DNA of 64,000 nt from Candidatus Aminicenantes bacterium UBA1061 (GTDB lineage: Bacteria > Acidobacteriota > Aminicenantia > Aminicenantales > Saccharicenantaceae): NCBI GenBank assembly GCA_002316315.1, contig DCDG01000022.1, positions 124,001 to 188,000 of the forward strand. The letters run 5' to 3'. Position 1 is the first letter of the stretch. Each line of letters opens with the position of its first letter. A model generated the notes under the pieces. It saw only the letters and a program-made list of their open reading frames with translations. It ran no database searches and was not told the DNA's origin. The translations under genes were made by a program, and so were the position numbers. Below are positions 17,585 through 25,411 of the stretch, one piece after another.

Positions 17585-19259
17585 CTTTTTCCCTCTTGCG
17601 GGCCATCATTTTATTCATAATGGCCTGCTGAGCTATTTGCAGAACGTTACTGGTCAACCAGTAAAGAACCAGCCCGGCCTGAAAATTCATAAAGAAAATA
17701 GTAAAAATGAACGGCATCAGCAGCATGATTTTCTGCTGTCCCGGATCAGCCGAAGATGGCGTCATTTTTTGTGAAATATACTGAGTAATACCCATAAGAA
17801 TTGGTGTTATATAATACGGATCCTTGACTGATAGGTCCTTAATCCAGAAAACAAACGGACTATGCCGCAATTCTACAGCCACGACCAGCATCCGGAAAAA
17901 TCCCCAAAAAATAGGCAGCTGAATTAAAAGAGGCAGGCACCCGCCAGCCGGGTTAATACCGTGCTCTTTATATAGCTTCATCATCTCCTCATTCAACTGC
18001 CGCCTTTGTTCCATATCCTGTTTGGCTTTTTTGTATTTAGCTTGCAAAGCTTTGATCTTGGGCTGAATTTCCTGCATCTTAGCCATCGATTTGGTCGAAC
18101 TATAAGTCAGAGGGAAAAGCAAGATCTTAATGATAAAAGTCATAATGATGATGGCTATGCCCCAGTTGGGGAAAAATTTATAAAGAAACTTAGTGACGAT
18201 CAAGAGAAATTCGGCTATAAACCCAAAGAAGCCAAAATTGATCACCTTTTTTACTTCGTGGCCATAGGCCTTTAGCCGGTCATATTCTTTAGGTCCGATA
18301 TAGGCTTCAGTGGGATGAGTAAAGGCCAGATAAAAATAGGGAACGACCACCTTCTGACCGTCTGGACTGGTTTCCTCATGATCAAGACGGAAAGCGTAAG
18401 ACTGGCTTCTTATGGGATCAAGAAGAAAAATAGCAGCAAAATAGTTTTCTTCGTAGGCTGACCAGCCAAGCCCGCTGTAACGCACTGTTTCCGATAAAGG
18501 TTTGAGCTTTTTTTCCGGTAACCGCTGAGCTTTATGGTTAACGAGAAAAACTGCTCCACGGTTAGCACTGAACTTTTCTTTCATCTCTTCTGGACTCAGC
18601 GTACCGATACCAGGCCCCCACAGGACGAGGGGCTCGATCTGCCGCCCGTTGATTTCGACGGACAGACTGGTCTTGAAACTAAAATTTTGTCCATCAAAAC
18701 TTAATTGCTTTTTAATTTTTACTTTATTTCCATCGGAATACTCAAATATGAGCTGACCTTTTTGATCTGAGGATAACTCGAGCCGGTCAGTATTTACCCG
18801 GTAAAGGCTATTATTGGCCAGATCGGTTACATCCTGGTCATCAAGCTGCAAGGAAAACGGGAATATGCCTGTAGCCAAAGCCGTTTCCGGCACCAGGTCT
18901 AAAGGCTCCCGCTCCGGATTTTTTTTGCTGGGAATTTTCTTCAGGTGGTTTTTTGACTTCCAACTCTTGATGACCCCTCCTCTATTACTCCAGATGGCAG
19001 TATAGAGAGGAGTATCAATGATAATTTCCTGTTCCCGCTCAGAAGTTATAACCTCACCGCCTTCTGCTGCCTGCTCGCTAGAGGCTGGCTTTTCAGCCTG
19101 CTTTATCTTGTCGCCAGCCGGCTGACTCTCGACAGCCGCGGCTTCTGTTCCCGTCTCGACCGGGACAGGAGGTGCGGGTTGAGGTTTAACGAAAATTAGC
19201 TGGAAAAGGAAAAGGATCAAAAAGGAAAGGACAATAGCCAGGATTAAGCGTTTTTCCAT
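17535..19259 (-). CDS. yidC: Membrane protein insertase YidC
   Basis: Start chosen at the ATG of MEKRLILAIVLSFLILF (19257-19259), which opens the first membrane segment; an in-frame codon further upstream would add 13 unlikely residues. The product has about 574 residues: one N-terminal membrane segment, a large periplasmic beta domain (about 80-330) as in Gram-negative YidC, then the insertase core with five segments (KFFPNWGIAIIIMTFIIK, GGCLPLLIQLPIFWGFFRML) and a Lys/Arg-rich tail. It inserts membrane proteins alone or with Sec. It follows yidD by ten bases. Confidence 0.95.
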   Translation of the reverse strand: MEKRLILAIVLSFLILFLFQLIFVKPQPAPPVPVETGTEAAAVESQPAGDKIKQAEKPASSEQAAEGGEVITSEREQEIIIDTPLYTAIWSNRGGVIKSWKSKNHLKKIPSKKNPEREPLDLVPETALATGIFPFSLQLDDQDVTDLANNSLYRVNTDRLELSSDQKGQLIFEYSDGNKVKIKKQLSFDGQNFSFKTSLSVEINGRQIEPLVLWGPGIGTLSPEEMKEKFSANRGAVFLVNHKAQRLPEKKLKPLSETVRYSGLGWSAYEENYFAAIFLLDPIRSQSYAFRLDHEETSPDGQKVVVPYFYLAFTHPTEAYIGPKEYDRLKAYGHEVKKVINFGFFGFIAEFLLIVTKFLYKFFPNWGIAIIIMTFIIKILLFPLTYSSTKSMAKMQEIQPKIKALQAKYKKAKQDMEQRRQLNEEMMKLYKEHGINPAGGCLPLLIQLPIFWGFFRMLVVAVELRHSPFVFWIKDLSVKDPYYITPILMGITQYISQKMTPSSADPGQQKIMLLMPFIFTIFFMNFQAGLVLYWLTSNVLQIAQQAIMNKMMARKREKDGKRSKKKSSKRSATR

Positions 19260-19269
19260 ATCTTCCTCA

Positions 19270-19479
19270 TTAGGGCACGGGATCGATGCCTCCCTCATGA
19301 AGTGGATGGCACCTGAGGATTCTCTTACCCCCGAGCCAGGTACCTTTAATCAAACCATATTTTCTTATTGCTTGATATGTATATTCCGAACAGCTAGGGT
19401 AATAGCGGCAATGTTGTCCAAGAAGCGGCGAAACCAGGCGCTGGTAAAATCGAATAAGCCCAAGGGCAATATATCTCAC
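19270..19479 (-). CDS. yidD: Membrane protein insertion efficiency factor YidD
   Basis: A 69-residue small protein with the family core RYYPSCSEYTYQAIRKYG and HPLHEGGIDPVP at the end. YidD helps YidC-dependent insertion at the membrane face. The start is GTG (19477-19479) with GGAG seven bases upstream. Position between rnpA and yidC is the standard order. Confidence 0.93.
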   Translation of the reverse strand: MRYIALGLIRFYQRLVSPLLGQHCRYYPSCSEYTYQAIRKYGLIKGTWLGGKRILRCHPLHEGGIDPVP

Positions 19480-19502
19480 TAAATACTCCGTTTTTTCAAA
19501 GC

Positions 19503-19844
19503 TTAAGAGTTAAGCTGGCTAACCATGGTCAAGTATTCTGCCTTCATCTTCTCCCAGTCAAGCTGGACAATTTCCGGTCTAGCTATAAAAACCAGATCAA
19601 AATGTCCAGGAAGTAAAGACTTGTTTCTCCTGAAAAGTTCTCTAAATCGTCTCTTAATTCTGTTCCTGATCGTTGCCTGGCCAACCTTTCTACTGACTAC
19701 CACTCCCAGCCGGGAATAATTCAATCCATTTGGCTGAAACACCAGGAGAAAATATTTGCCTTTAAGCCGCCGGCCCTTTTTATATATTTCGCCAAAATCT
19801 TTCTTGCTTCTTATTCTCTCAACAGGTCTTAGATGCTCATCCAT
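19503..19844 (-). CDS. rnpA: Ribonuclease P protein component
   Basis: A 113-residue basic protein with the RNase P signature RNRIKRRFRELFR and the leading FGEIYKKGRRLKGKYFLL. It assists the catalytic RNA in 5' maturation of tRNA. The ATG at 19842-19844 overlaps the TGA of rpmH (TGATG), so the two are translationally coupled; a TTG one codon earlier is a less likely start. Confidence 0.95.
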   Translation of the reverse strand: MDEHLRPVERIRSKKDFGEIYKKGRRLKGKYFLLVFQPNGLNYSRLGVVVSRKVGQATIRNRIKRRFRELFRRNKSLLPGHFDLVFIARPEIVQLDWEKMKAEYLTMVSQLNS

Positions 19845-19978
19845 CAAGCGGAAAGTCTTTTTCTTCCCTTAGCTCGCCTGTTTTTAATAATTTTCTGGCC
19901 GCCCAGGCTTCTCATTCTGACCAGAAATCCGTGATTTTTTTTTCTCCGGCGATTATTCGGCTGAAATGTTCTCTTCAT
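19844..19978 (-). CDS. rpmH: 50S ribosomal protein L34
   Basis: A 44-residue, strongly basic protein beginning MKRTFQPNNRRRKKNHGF and ending GRKRLSA, the full family length and pattern. It is the first gene of the ten-gene minus-strand operon that runs to the bactofilin gene. Only a weak GAG precedes the ATG. A good promoter lies 38-67 bases upstream. Confidence 0.95.
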   Translation of the reverse strand: MKRTFQPNNRRRKKNHGFLVRMRSLGGQKIIKNRRAKGRKRLSA

Positions 19979-20015
19979 TTTCAGGACTCGCTTGTTCTAT
20001 TTGATTTAGGCTTGT

Positions 20016-20045
20016 ATCTTAAACGAAGACAAGCAGTTCTGTCAA
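20016..20045 (-). promoter_or_regulatory. Predicted promoter of the rpmH-to-bactofilin operon
   Basis: On the minus strand TTGACA (20040-20045) and TAAGAT (20016-20021) are separated by 18 bases. The predicted start near 20009 gives a leader of about 30 bases. It is back to back with the carD promoter within 118 bases. Confidence 0.6.
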
Positions 20046-20060
20046 GTGCACTGCGGATGT

Positions 20061-20089
20061 TTGACTAAAAATCTGACGTAATCTATAAT
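20061..20089 (+). promoter_or_regulatory. Predicted leaderless promoter of carD
   Basis: TTGACT (20061-20066) and a perfect TATAAT (20084-20089) are separated by 17 bases. Only seven bases (20090-20096, all A/T/C) lie between the -10 box and the ATG, so transcription is expected to begin at or one base before the start codon. No Shine-Dalgarno is present. Confidence 0.75.
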
Positions 20090-20096
20090 TATATCA

Positions 20097-20615
20097 ATGG
20101 ATTCACTTAAGATTGGCGATAAAATAATCTATCCCGCTCAGGGCATCGGCATAGTTGAGCAAATCACCGAAGCGAGCTTTGACGGACAAAAGAGTCTGAT
20201 TCTGCATATCCGCTTGACTGATAGTAATACTCTGGTCGTTATCCCCAGCCACTCGGCAACTGAAATTGGCCTGAGAAAGCCCATTTCTCAGAACCAGGTC
20301 AGCACCTTTTTCCGGTTTTTTAAGGATTGTGAGGTCGACATCAGTGCCGATTGGAAAGACCGCTATAAAGAGAACTTTGATCTGATGAAATCAGGCCAGC
20401 TCAAAGATATTGCCATCGTCTACAAAACACTTTATTTTTTGAGCCAGGCCAAGCCGCTATCCTTCCGGGAAAAGAAGATGTTGGAAAAAGCTCGTGAGCT
20501 TATTGTTAGCGAGCTATCAGTTTCCTCTCTTATCTCCCCGGAAAAAATCAGTCAGAGACTCGATCATATCCTGGCTCACAGCTTGAAAGAGCTAAAGGCA
20601 GACAGGGAATTTTAA
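20097..20615 (+). CDS. carD: CarD/CdnL-type RNA polymerase-binding regulator
   Basis: A 172-residue protein. The N-terminal RNAP-interaction (Tudor-like) domain covers about 1-65 (IGDKIIYPAQGIGIVEQI) and the C-terminal all-helical DNA-binding domain about 75-160. CarD/CdnL binds the RNAP beta subunit and stabilises open complexes at rRNA and other promoters. It is first in an operon with a CNNM transporter gene 11 bases downstream and then smpB. The mRNA is predicted to be leaderless. Confidence 0.88.
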   Translation: MDSLKIGDKIIYPAQGIGIVEQITEASFDGQKSLILHIRLTDSNTLVVIPSHSATEIGLRKPISQNQVSTFFRFFKDCEVDISADWKDRYKENFDLMKSGQLKDIAIVYKTLYFLSQAKPLSFREKKMLEKARELIVSELSVSSLISPEKISQRLDHILAHSLKELKADREF

Positions 20616-20626
20616 AAATTTCCCCG

Positions 20627-21913
20627 ATGATGATCAGCATAGGTATCTTCTTTTTATTTCTGGCCTTGAGTGCCTTTTTCTCTTCCTCCGAGACAGCCTT
20701 TATTTCCGTCAATCCTTATACCCTTGAATATCTGGAGAAAAAGGGCTCGAAAAGGGCCAAGCTGGTTAGACAGGCTCTCGGCCAGTTAAATGATCTTTTA
20801 TCGACTATCCTGATCGGTAATACCCTGGTCAATGTAGCTGCTTCTTCTGTGGCCACTTCTATTTTTGTCAGCTTTTATGCTGATCAGAATAAGGCTATCC
20901 TGCTGGCCACCCTGACCACTACCATTCTTATTCTAATCGCGGGTGAAATCACCCCGAAAATTGTCGCTGCTCACCGGCCGGTTAAAATCTCCTCACTTTT
21001 TATTTACCCCCTTAGATTTTTCTATCTGCTTCTTTATCCGGTAAGCAAGCTTTTTTCTTTTATCCCGCAGCTGCTGCTCGGCCCCGAAGAAAGGGCAGGA
21101 ACAATTTTTTCACACCGACTAAGTGAAGAGGAAATAAAAATAGTCATCAGTTCAGGAGCGGCTGGGCTATCCATGTTAAAGAAGAAGATGCTGTCCGGAA
21201 TAATGGATTTAAGCCTCAGGCCGGTTAAAGAGATTATGATCCCCAGGACAGAGGTCCGCGCCTTGCCTTTAGACTCATCTCTCGAAGAGGTTTTGAAGAC
21301 TATACAGGAATCTGGTTTCTCCCGCTATCCGGTCTATGATAAGACTATTGATAACGTCATTGGCCTGTTCCACGCCAAGGACATTTTGCCCAGCCTGAAC
21401 AGCCGGCAGGAATTCAGGCTTCAAGCCTATATAAGAAAACCTCTTTTTGTGCCTGAACTGGCCAGTATTGAACAGGTTTTACTTCAGATGCAGGAAAGAG
21501 CTGTACATCTAGCTTTTATCGTCGATGAGTTTGGCAGTTTTGAAGGTATTGTTTCTCTCGAAGATATTATGGAAGAAATTGTTGGTGATATCCGCGATGA
21601 ATATGACCAGAAGGCTGAAAACTGGTACCATAAAATAAGCGAAAGTGAATATCTCGTGCAGGGTCTGGCCTCAGTTAAGGAGATAAATGAGTTATTAGAC
21701 CTGAAGATACCGGAAAGAAAAGATTATACTACCCTGGCCGGTTTCTTTCTTTATCATTATGGCCACCTGCCAGCTGAGAATTCTTCAATTATTATTGATC
21801 ATCTCGAATTTACAGTGGTTAAAATGAATAAGAGACGGATTTCGCTGGTCAAGATAAAAAAAATCCAACCGACGGCTAATGAGGGAATTAATGAAGATTC
21901 TGGCGACCAATAA
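20627..21913 (+). CDS. CNNM/CorC (HlyC/CorC family) membrane protein with CBS pair
   Basis: A 428-residue protein. The N-terminal CNNM/DUF21 membrane domain has about four segments (ALSAFFSSSETAFISVN, then LLSTILIGNTLVNVAASS). It is followed by a tandem CBS pair (about 195-325, KEIMIPRTEVRALP and FIVDEFGSFEGIVSLEDIMEE) and a CorC_HlyC domain (about 340-420). Families with this layout are linked to Mg/Co export, and some to haemolysin-type phenotypes; the exact ion is unknown. It overlaps smpB by 23 bases. Confidence 0.88.
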   Translation: MMISIGIFFLFLALSAFFSSSETAFISVNPYTLEYLEKKGSKRAKLVRQALGQLNDLLSTILIGNTLVNVAASSVATSIFVSFYADQNKAILLATLTTTILILIAGEITPKIVAAHRPVKISSLFIYPLRFFYLLLYPVSKLFSFIPQLLLGPEERAGTIFSHRLSEEEIKIVISSGAAGLSMLKKKMLSGIMDLSLRPVKEIMIPRTEVRALPLDSSLEEVLKTIQESGFSRYPVYDKTIDNVIGLFHAKDILPSLNSRQEFRLQAYIRKPLFVPELASIEQVLLQMQERAVHLAFIVDEFGSFEGIVSLEDIMEEIVGDIRDEYDQKAENWYHKISESEYLVQGLASVKEINELLDLKIPERKDYTTLAGFFLYHYGHLPAENSSIIIDHLEFTVVKMNKRRISLVKIKKIQPTANEGINEDSGDQ

Positions 21914-22343
21914 AAATGCCTATCATGATTATGAAATCCTGGAGACACTGGAAGCAGGCCTGGCCCTGACCGGCAGCGAGGTAAAATCAATCAGGGAAGG
22001 CAGGATCAGCTTAAAGGAAAGCTATGCTGATTTCAGCCGGGGAGAGCTTTATCTTTTTGACTGCAATATCAGTCCCTATCACGCCGCTAATGTCTTTAAT
22101 CATGAGCCGTTGCGGCCAAGAAAACTTCTTCTGCACAAAATGGAGCTAAAAAGATTGGCGGGCAAGGTTCAAGAAAAAGGGCTGACTCTTGTCCCGACCA
22201 AAGTTTACCTGAGTGACCGTGGACTGGTCAAAGTTGAGCTGGCTCTGGCCAGGGGGAAAAAAACCTACGAAAAACGTGAAGCTATCAAGAAAAGGGATGC
22301 AGAAAGAGAAATTAGGGCTGAGCTGAAAAAAAGATGGCACTAA
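21891..22343 (+). CDS. smpB: SsrA-binding protein SmpB
   Basis: About 150 residues, beginning MKILATNKNAYHDYEI, with GSEVKSIREGRISLKESYADF and SPYHAANVFNHEPLRPRKLLL, and ending in the basic KKRDAEREIRAELKKRW tail that enters the empty mRNA channel. It delivers tmRNA to stalled ribosomes. I choose the ATG at 21891, which matches the family N-terminus; an in-frame ATG at 21879 would add four residues. AGGGAA lies just upstream. No tmRNA gene is seen next to it. Confidence 0.94.
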   Translation: MKILATNKNAYHDYEILETLEAGLALTGSEVKSIREGRISLKESYADFSRGELYLFDCNISPYHAANVFNHEPLRPRKLLLHKMELKRLAGKVQEKGLTLVPTKVYLSDRGLVKVELALARGKKTYEKREAIKKRDAEREIRAELKKRWH

Positions 22344-22370
22344 GGATGGCCATTGTCTCCGGATGTTTCT

Positions 22371-23339
22371 TTAATCTCTTTTCTGGCCAAATTCCCAGGC
22401 CAGCCAGATAGCCTGCTTCAGGCTGGCCGGCGAGGCCAGACCGCGCCCGGCCAGATCAAAGGCTGTACCATGGTCAGGCGAGGTGCGGATAAAGGGTAAA
22501 CCGAGGGTCAGATTAACGCCACGCTCAAAGGATAGAAGCTTAAAAGCAATTAAACCCTGGTCATGATAAAGGCTTACTATCAACCTCTCCGGACGATCGA
22601 GTCCCTCCAGAAAAACAGTGTCCGGGGGATAGGGGCCTATCACCTGCAGGCTATTCCTTTTAAGCTCCGCTAAGGCTGGAATGATTTCCAGCTGTTCTTC
22701 CTGACCAATGGTGCCATCTTCACCGGCATGAGGATTAAGGCCACAAACCAGAATTTCTTTAATCTCCACTCCGGCTTCCCGTAGCGCCTGAACAAGATTC
22801 TGAAAAAATTTAATCAGGCTTTCCTTTTTGACCTTATTAATTGCTTCCCGGAGAGGGAGGTGATGGGTGAAAAGAGCCACCCGCAATCTGTCTGACCAGA
22901 AGCTCATGATGGCTTCCGGGTAGAATTTTTCCAGGTAGTCGGTATGCCCTTTATAAGGCAGGCCAGCTTTCACCCAGGCGGTCTTGGAAATCGGGGCTGT
23001 CACCAGAGCTTGGGTCTCTCCCTGCCGGGCTGATTTAACCGCTGCCTCAAAAAACGAAAAAGAAGCCAGTCCGTTTTCAGCTGTCGATTGACCGACAGTT
23101 ACTGTCTCCAGCGGTTGACCTGCTTCTTTTAGAGAAACTTGCTCCCTGCTCAAAATTAAATCTATCCAGCCAGGCTGCAGATTGAGCTTTTTCCTCCAGA
23201 AATCAAGGAGAGCATGTTGCCCGTAAATTACAAATTTAGCCGGTGGAAGGTCTGAGGGCTTTGATAAAAGTCTCAGGATAAGCTCTGGCCCGATGCCTCC
23301 TGGATCTCCCAGAGTCAGGCCAATTTTAAACGAAGTCAT
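22371..23339 (-). CDS. pdxA: 4-hydroxythreonine-4-phosphate dehydrogenase
   Basis: A 322-residue enzyme of pyridoxal phosphate synthesis that oxidises 4-phosphohydroxy-threonine. It shows GLTLGDPGGIGPELIL at the start and the metal-binding histidines in YKGHTDYLEKFYP, CGLNPHAGEDGTIG and SLYHDQGLIAFK. The C-terminal RTSPDHGTAFDLAGRG is typical. It overlaps the upstream hfq-like gene by four bases, so the two are coupled. It converges on smpB with a 27-base gap. Confidence 0.93.
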   Translation of the reverse strand: MTSFKIGLTLGDPGGIGPELILRLLSKPSDLPPAKFVIYGQHALLDFWRKKLNLQPGWIDLILSREQVSLKEAGQPLETVTVGQSTAENGLASFSFFEAAVKSARQGETQALVTAPISKTAWVKAGLPYKGHTDYLEKFYPEAIMSFWSDRLRVALFTHHLPLREAINKVKKESLIKFFQNLVQALREAGVEIKEILVCGLNPHAGEDGTIGQEEQLEIIPALAELKRNSLQVIGPYPPDTVFLEGLDRPERLIVSLYHDQGLIAFKLLSFERGVNLTLGLPFIRTSPDHGTAFDLAGRGLASPASLKQAIWLAWEFGQKRD

Positions 23340-23710
23340 TTACTTTTTCTGGTGTGTGTTTGGCCAGACCTGTCTTTCGATCCTTTTTCAGGTTCGGCTT
23401 CTGGCTCAGTTTCCAGCTTATAGAGATACTTTACCTGACGTTTATAAATAAGCAGATTGGGGGCTTCCCGGCGGTTTAGTTTGAAACAATTCCGATCATA
23501 CCATTCTATATAACCTTCAACCTGTTCACCGTCATCCAGAACAACCGCCATCAGCGTTTTTTTGTTCATCTGTTTTAGAAAATAATAATTCTCCGCATGA
23601 GTATCAGTTGGTGGTGGCATCTTCTTTTTAGCTGCTTCAGCTTCCCTGGCTTCTTTGCTCATTTTCTCTTTGACTTCAGAAAGATTCGGGCGAATGAGTC
23701 TTCTTTGCAT
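23336..23710 (-). CDS. hfq: Divergent Hfq-like RNA chaperone
   Basis: A 124-residue protein with an Sm-like fold at about 42-98. The Sm1 part resembles Hfq (LDDGEQVEGYIEWYDRNCFKL, 58-78) and Sm2 has LLIYKRQVKYLY, where the family's YKH motif is YKR (Y89, K90, R91). It differs from standard Hfq by a charged N-terminal extension of about 38 residues before the fold and by a lysine/glutamate tail. Hfq hexamers anneal sRNAs to mRNAs. The altered third residue of YKH and the extensions make a specialised role possible. A GAGGG site precedes the ATG. Coupled to pdxA. Confidence 0.75.
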   Translation of the reverse strand: MQRRLIRPNLSEVKEKMSKEAREAEAAKKKMPPPTDTHAENYYFLKQMNKKTLMAVVLDDGEQVEGYIEWYDRNCFKLNRREAPNLLIYKRQVKYLYKLETEPEAEPEKGSKDRSGQTHTRKSK

Positions 23711-23753
23711 TAATCCCTCACTTAAAAACGGATATGCGATCTTTATTACTTAA

Positions 23754-23782
23754 ATGCTAACACTATAAGTATTAATTTGCAA
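23754..23782 (-). promoter_or_regulatory. Possible promoter of the hfq-pdxA unit
   Basis: On the minus strand TTGCAA (23777-23782) and TAGCAT (23754-23759) have a 17-base spacer. The -10 is imperfect. The leader would be about 35 bases with GAGGG ahead of the hfq ATG. Confidence 0.35.
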
Positions 23783-23832
23783 TAAAATATTTAGCATCCA
23801 TCAGCGCTGAATGTTCAGCCAATAAAATATTT
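23780..23832. repeat. Direct repeats flanking a palindrome upstream of the efflux operon
   Basis: CAATAAAATATTT occurs at 23780-23792 and again at 23820-23832, exactly 40 bases apart. Between them lies the inverted repeat GCTGAATGTTCAGC (23806-23819), two six-base arms around TG. The second direct repeat abuts the -35 box of the downstream promoter. The arrangement looks like an operator for a regulator of the metal efflux operon, and possibly of hfq on the other side. The regulator is not in the window. Confidence 0.5.
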
Positions 23833-23861
23833 TTGACATACTTAAAATGAAAGTCTAAAAT
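23833..23861 (+). promoter_or_regulatory. Predicted leaderless promoter of the Cus-like efflux operon
   Basis: TTGACA (23833-23838) and TAAAAT (23856-23861) have a 17-base spacer. Eight bases separate the -10 from the ATG at 23870, and no Shine-Dalgarno lies between, so the transcript should have zero to two leader bases. Confidence 0.65.
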
Positions 23862-23869
23862 TGCTCCTG

Positions 23870-24136
23870 ATGCACACCAGACGGACGGCCCTGACATTTA
23901 TTCTCTTTATGATTCTGGCCATTTTTTCTTTAAGCCATATTGTCGTTCATGACTTTTTCTGCCATGAAGAATTTCATCATCTTTTAAGCCCGATTCACCA
24001 GGCTTTCGGCCAGCCTGCCTTGAGCTGGTTTGATCTGATTCGGCCAGCTGGCGGAGAGCCCCAGGCGATCTATCTTGAACAGAGTGCTCTTCTGCCGGCA
24101 GGCTTTTCTCCCGCCATTTTCCACCCACCGGATTAA
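23870..24136 (+). CDS. Small exported His-rich protein leading the efflux operon (unknown)
   Basis: I do not recognise this 88-residue protein as a named family. Residues 8-27 form one hydrophobic segment (LTFILFMILAIFSLSHIVV), a signal peptide or anchor. Right after it comes a histidine/acid-rich stretch with one cysteine (VVHDFFCHEEFHHLLSPIHQ), which looks able to bind metal. The remainder is proline-rich with no clear fold. It precedes the CusC-like gene by 45 bases and should share its promoter. Small metal-binding periplasmic proteins accompany several Cus/Czc systems, so a metal chaperone or sensor is a reasonable guess only. The ATG at 23870 is set by the promoter position. Confidence 0.65.
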   Translation: MHTRRTALTFILFMILAIFSLSHIVVHDFFCHEEFHHLLSPIHQAFGQPALSWFDLIRPAGGEPQAIYLEQSALLPAGFSPAIFHPPD

Positions 24137-24181
24137 ATCCCAATTCTCTTTTCCATCAACAACTTTCCGGTGGAGGTATCC

Positions 24182-25411
24182 ATGCCCTTTTTAATTTTAT
24201 TTTTGTCTATACTGTTATCCGGGCCGCAGACCGCCGCTCTCAACCCAATGAATTTGAGCCTGGAGGAAGCGGTGGCTGTTGCCTTTGAGCACCAGCCCGG
24301 GTTAAGACTTTTGGAAGAAGAGATACAAAGCGCCAGGGCTTCAACTCTCATTGATTCAGCCTGGCCGGCAGCTGAGGCTGGAGTGTCCGTTGAAGGTATT
24401 GGTCTCAGCCACCAGGCGAGGCAAAATGATCCCGAGTACAGCCTCGGGCTGACTCAACCTTTACCTTTTCCCGGTAAATTAGGTCTTAAATCAAACCTGG
24501 GAGAAACCTATCAGGACGAGGCCGGCCTCAAGCTCGAAAGAGGGAAAATACTGCTGGCCGCTCAGGTCAAAAAGGTTTATTTAAAATGCCTTCTAAGCCA
24601 GCAAGCAGTTTATTTTCTTGGTCAGAGTCTCGAGACCCTGACCGATATCCAGCAAAATGCTCTTTCTCGTTACTCGCTCGGGGCGGTGCCTTATAGCGAA
24701 GTCTTGCGCATAAAAATGGAGACGGCCCGCAGCCAGAACGACCTCTATTCAGCCAGGCAAGAGCTGGCCGCCGATTTCTCCCGCCTGAAGTTGCTCCTTG
24801 GTCTCGAAGAGGACACAGCCATTAATTTAACATCGACGCTGGCTTACCAGGAGTTACCCGAGGAACCTGAGGTTTTAGTGGAAAAGGCCAGAGCTTCCAG
24901 TCCGGCCCTGAAGCTGGCCAAGATTAAAAAAGGCCGGTCTGAACTCTTACTCAAACTTGCTCTGAAGGACAGAATGCCAGATTTTTCTCTGAGTTTTTTT
25001 GCCCCCAGTCGCCGCTGGGGAGCGGTCGGTTTCAGCCTGGGTGTAAACTGGCCGCTTTTTTCGAGAAAAAATTTAAAGGGGGAAAAACTTCTAGCTGAAT
25101 CTGAGCAGCAGAAAGCTGAGCTCAGCCTGAAAGCGGCTGATAGATTTTTTGATAGTCAGAAAAGGCTGGCCCTGACTGCTATTGACCAGGCCGGCCAGCG
25201 GGTCAAGATCTTTGAAGAAAGCCTGCTCGAAGACTCGCAGGCTGAACTTGAAAAAGCACTGAATGCTTACCGGCTCGGGCAGCTAGATTCACTTCATTTA
25301 CTCGATCTGTTCGAGGTTACCAGACAGATGAATTTCGAATACCAGCAGGCTCTTTATTTTTACCTCTGTGCCCTGGCTGATTTTTATTCAGCTGGAGAAG
25401 ATTATGAATAA
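24182..25411 (+). CDS. TolC-like outer-membrane channel of the RND efflux system (CusC/CzcC type)
   Basis: About 409 residues. The signal peptide is at 1-20 (MPFLILFLSILLSGPQTAA) and an outer-membrane efflux protein domain with two long coiled-coil repeats follows (NLSLEEAVAVAFEHQPGL; NAYRLGQLDSLHLLDLFEV near the end). I place the start at the ATG 24182, five bases after GGAGG; a GTG four codons earlier is inside that site. It would form the exit duct for the pump encoded by the next two genes. Confidence 0.85.
   Translation: MPFLILFLSILLSGPQTAALNPMNLSLEEAVAVAFEHQPGLRLLEEEIQSARASTLIDSAWPAAEAGVSVEGIGLSHQARQNDPEYSLGLTQPLPFPGKLGLKSNLGETYQDEAGLKLERGKILLAAQVKKVYLKCLLSQQAVYFLGQSLETLTDIQQNALSRYSLGAVPYSEVLRIKMETARSQNDLYSARQELAADFSRLKLLLGLEEDTAINLTSTLAYQELPEEPEVLVEKARASSPALKLAKIKKGRSELLLKLALKDRMPDFSLSFFAPSRRWGAVGFSLGVNWPLFSRKNLKGEKLLAESEQQKAELSLKAADRFFDSQKRLALTAIDQAGQRVKIFEESLLEDSQAELEKALNAYRLGQLDSLHLLDLFEVTRQMNFEYQQALYFYLCALADFYSAGEDYE

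Noticed and set aside
22344..22370. A tmRNA or terminator next to smpB
   Set aside because: Only 27 bases separate smpB from the convergent pdxA; there is no room for tmRNA and no stem with a T run.
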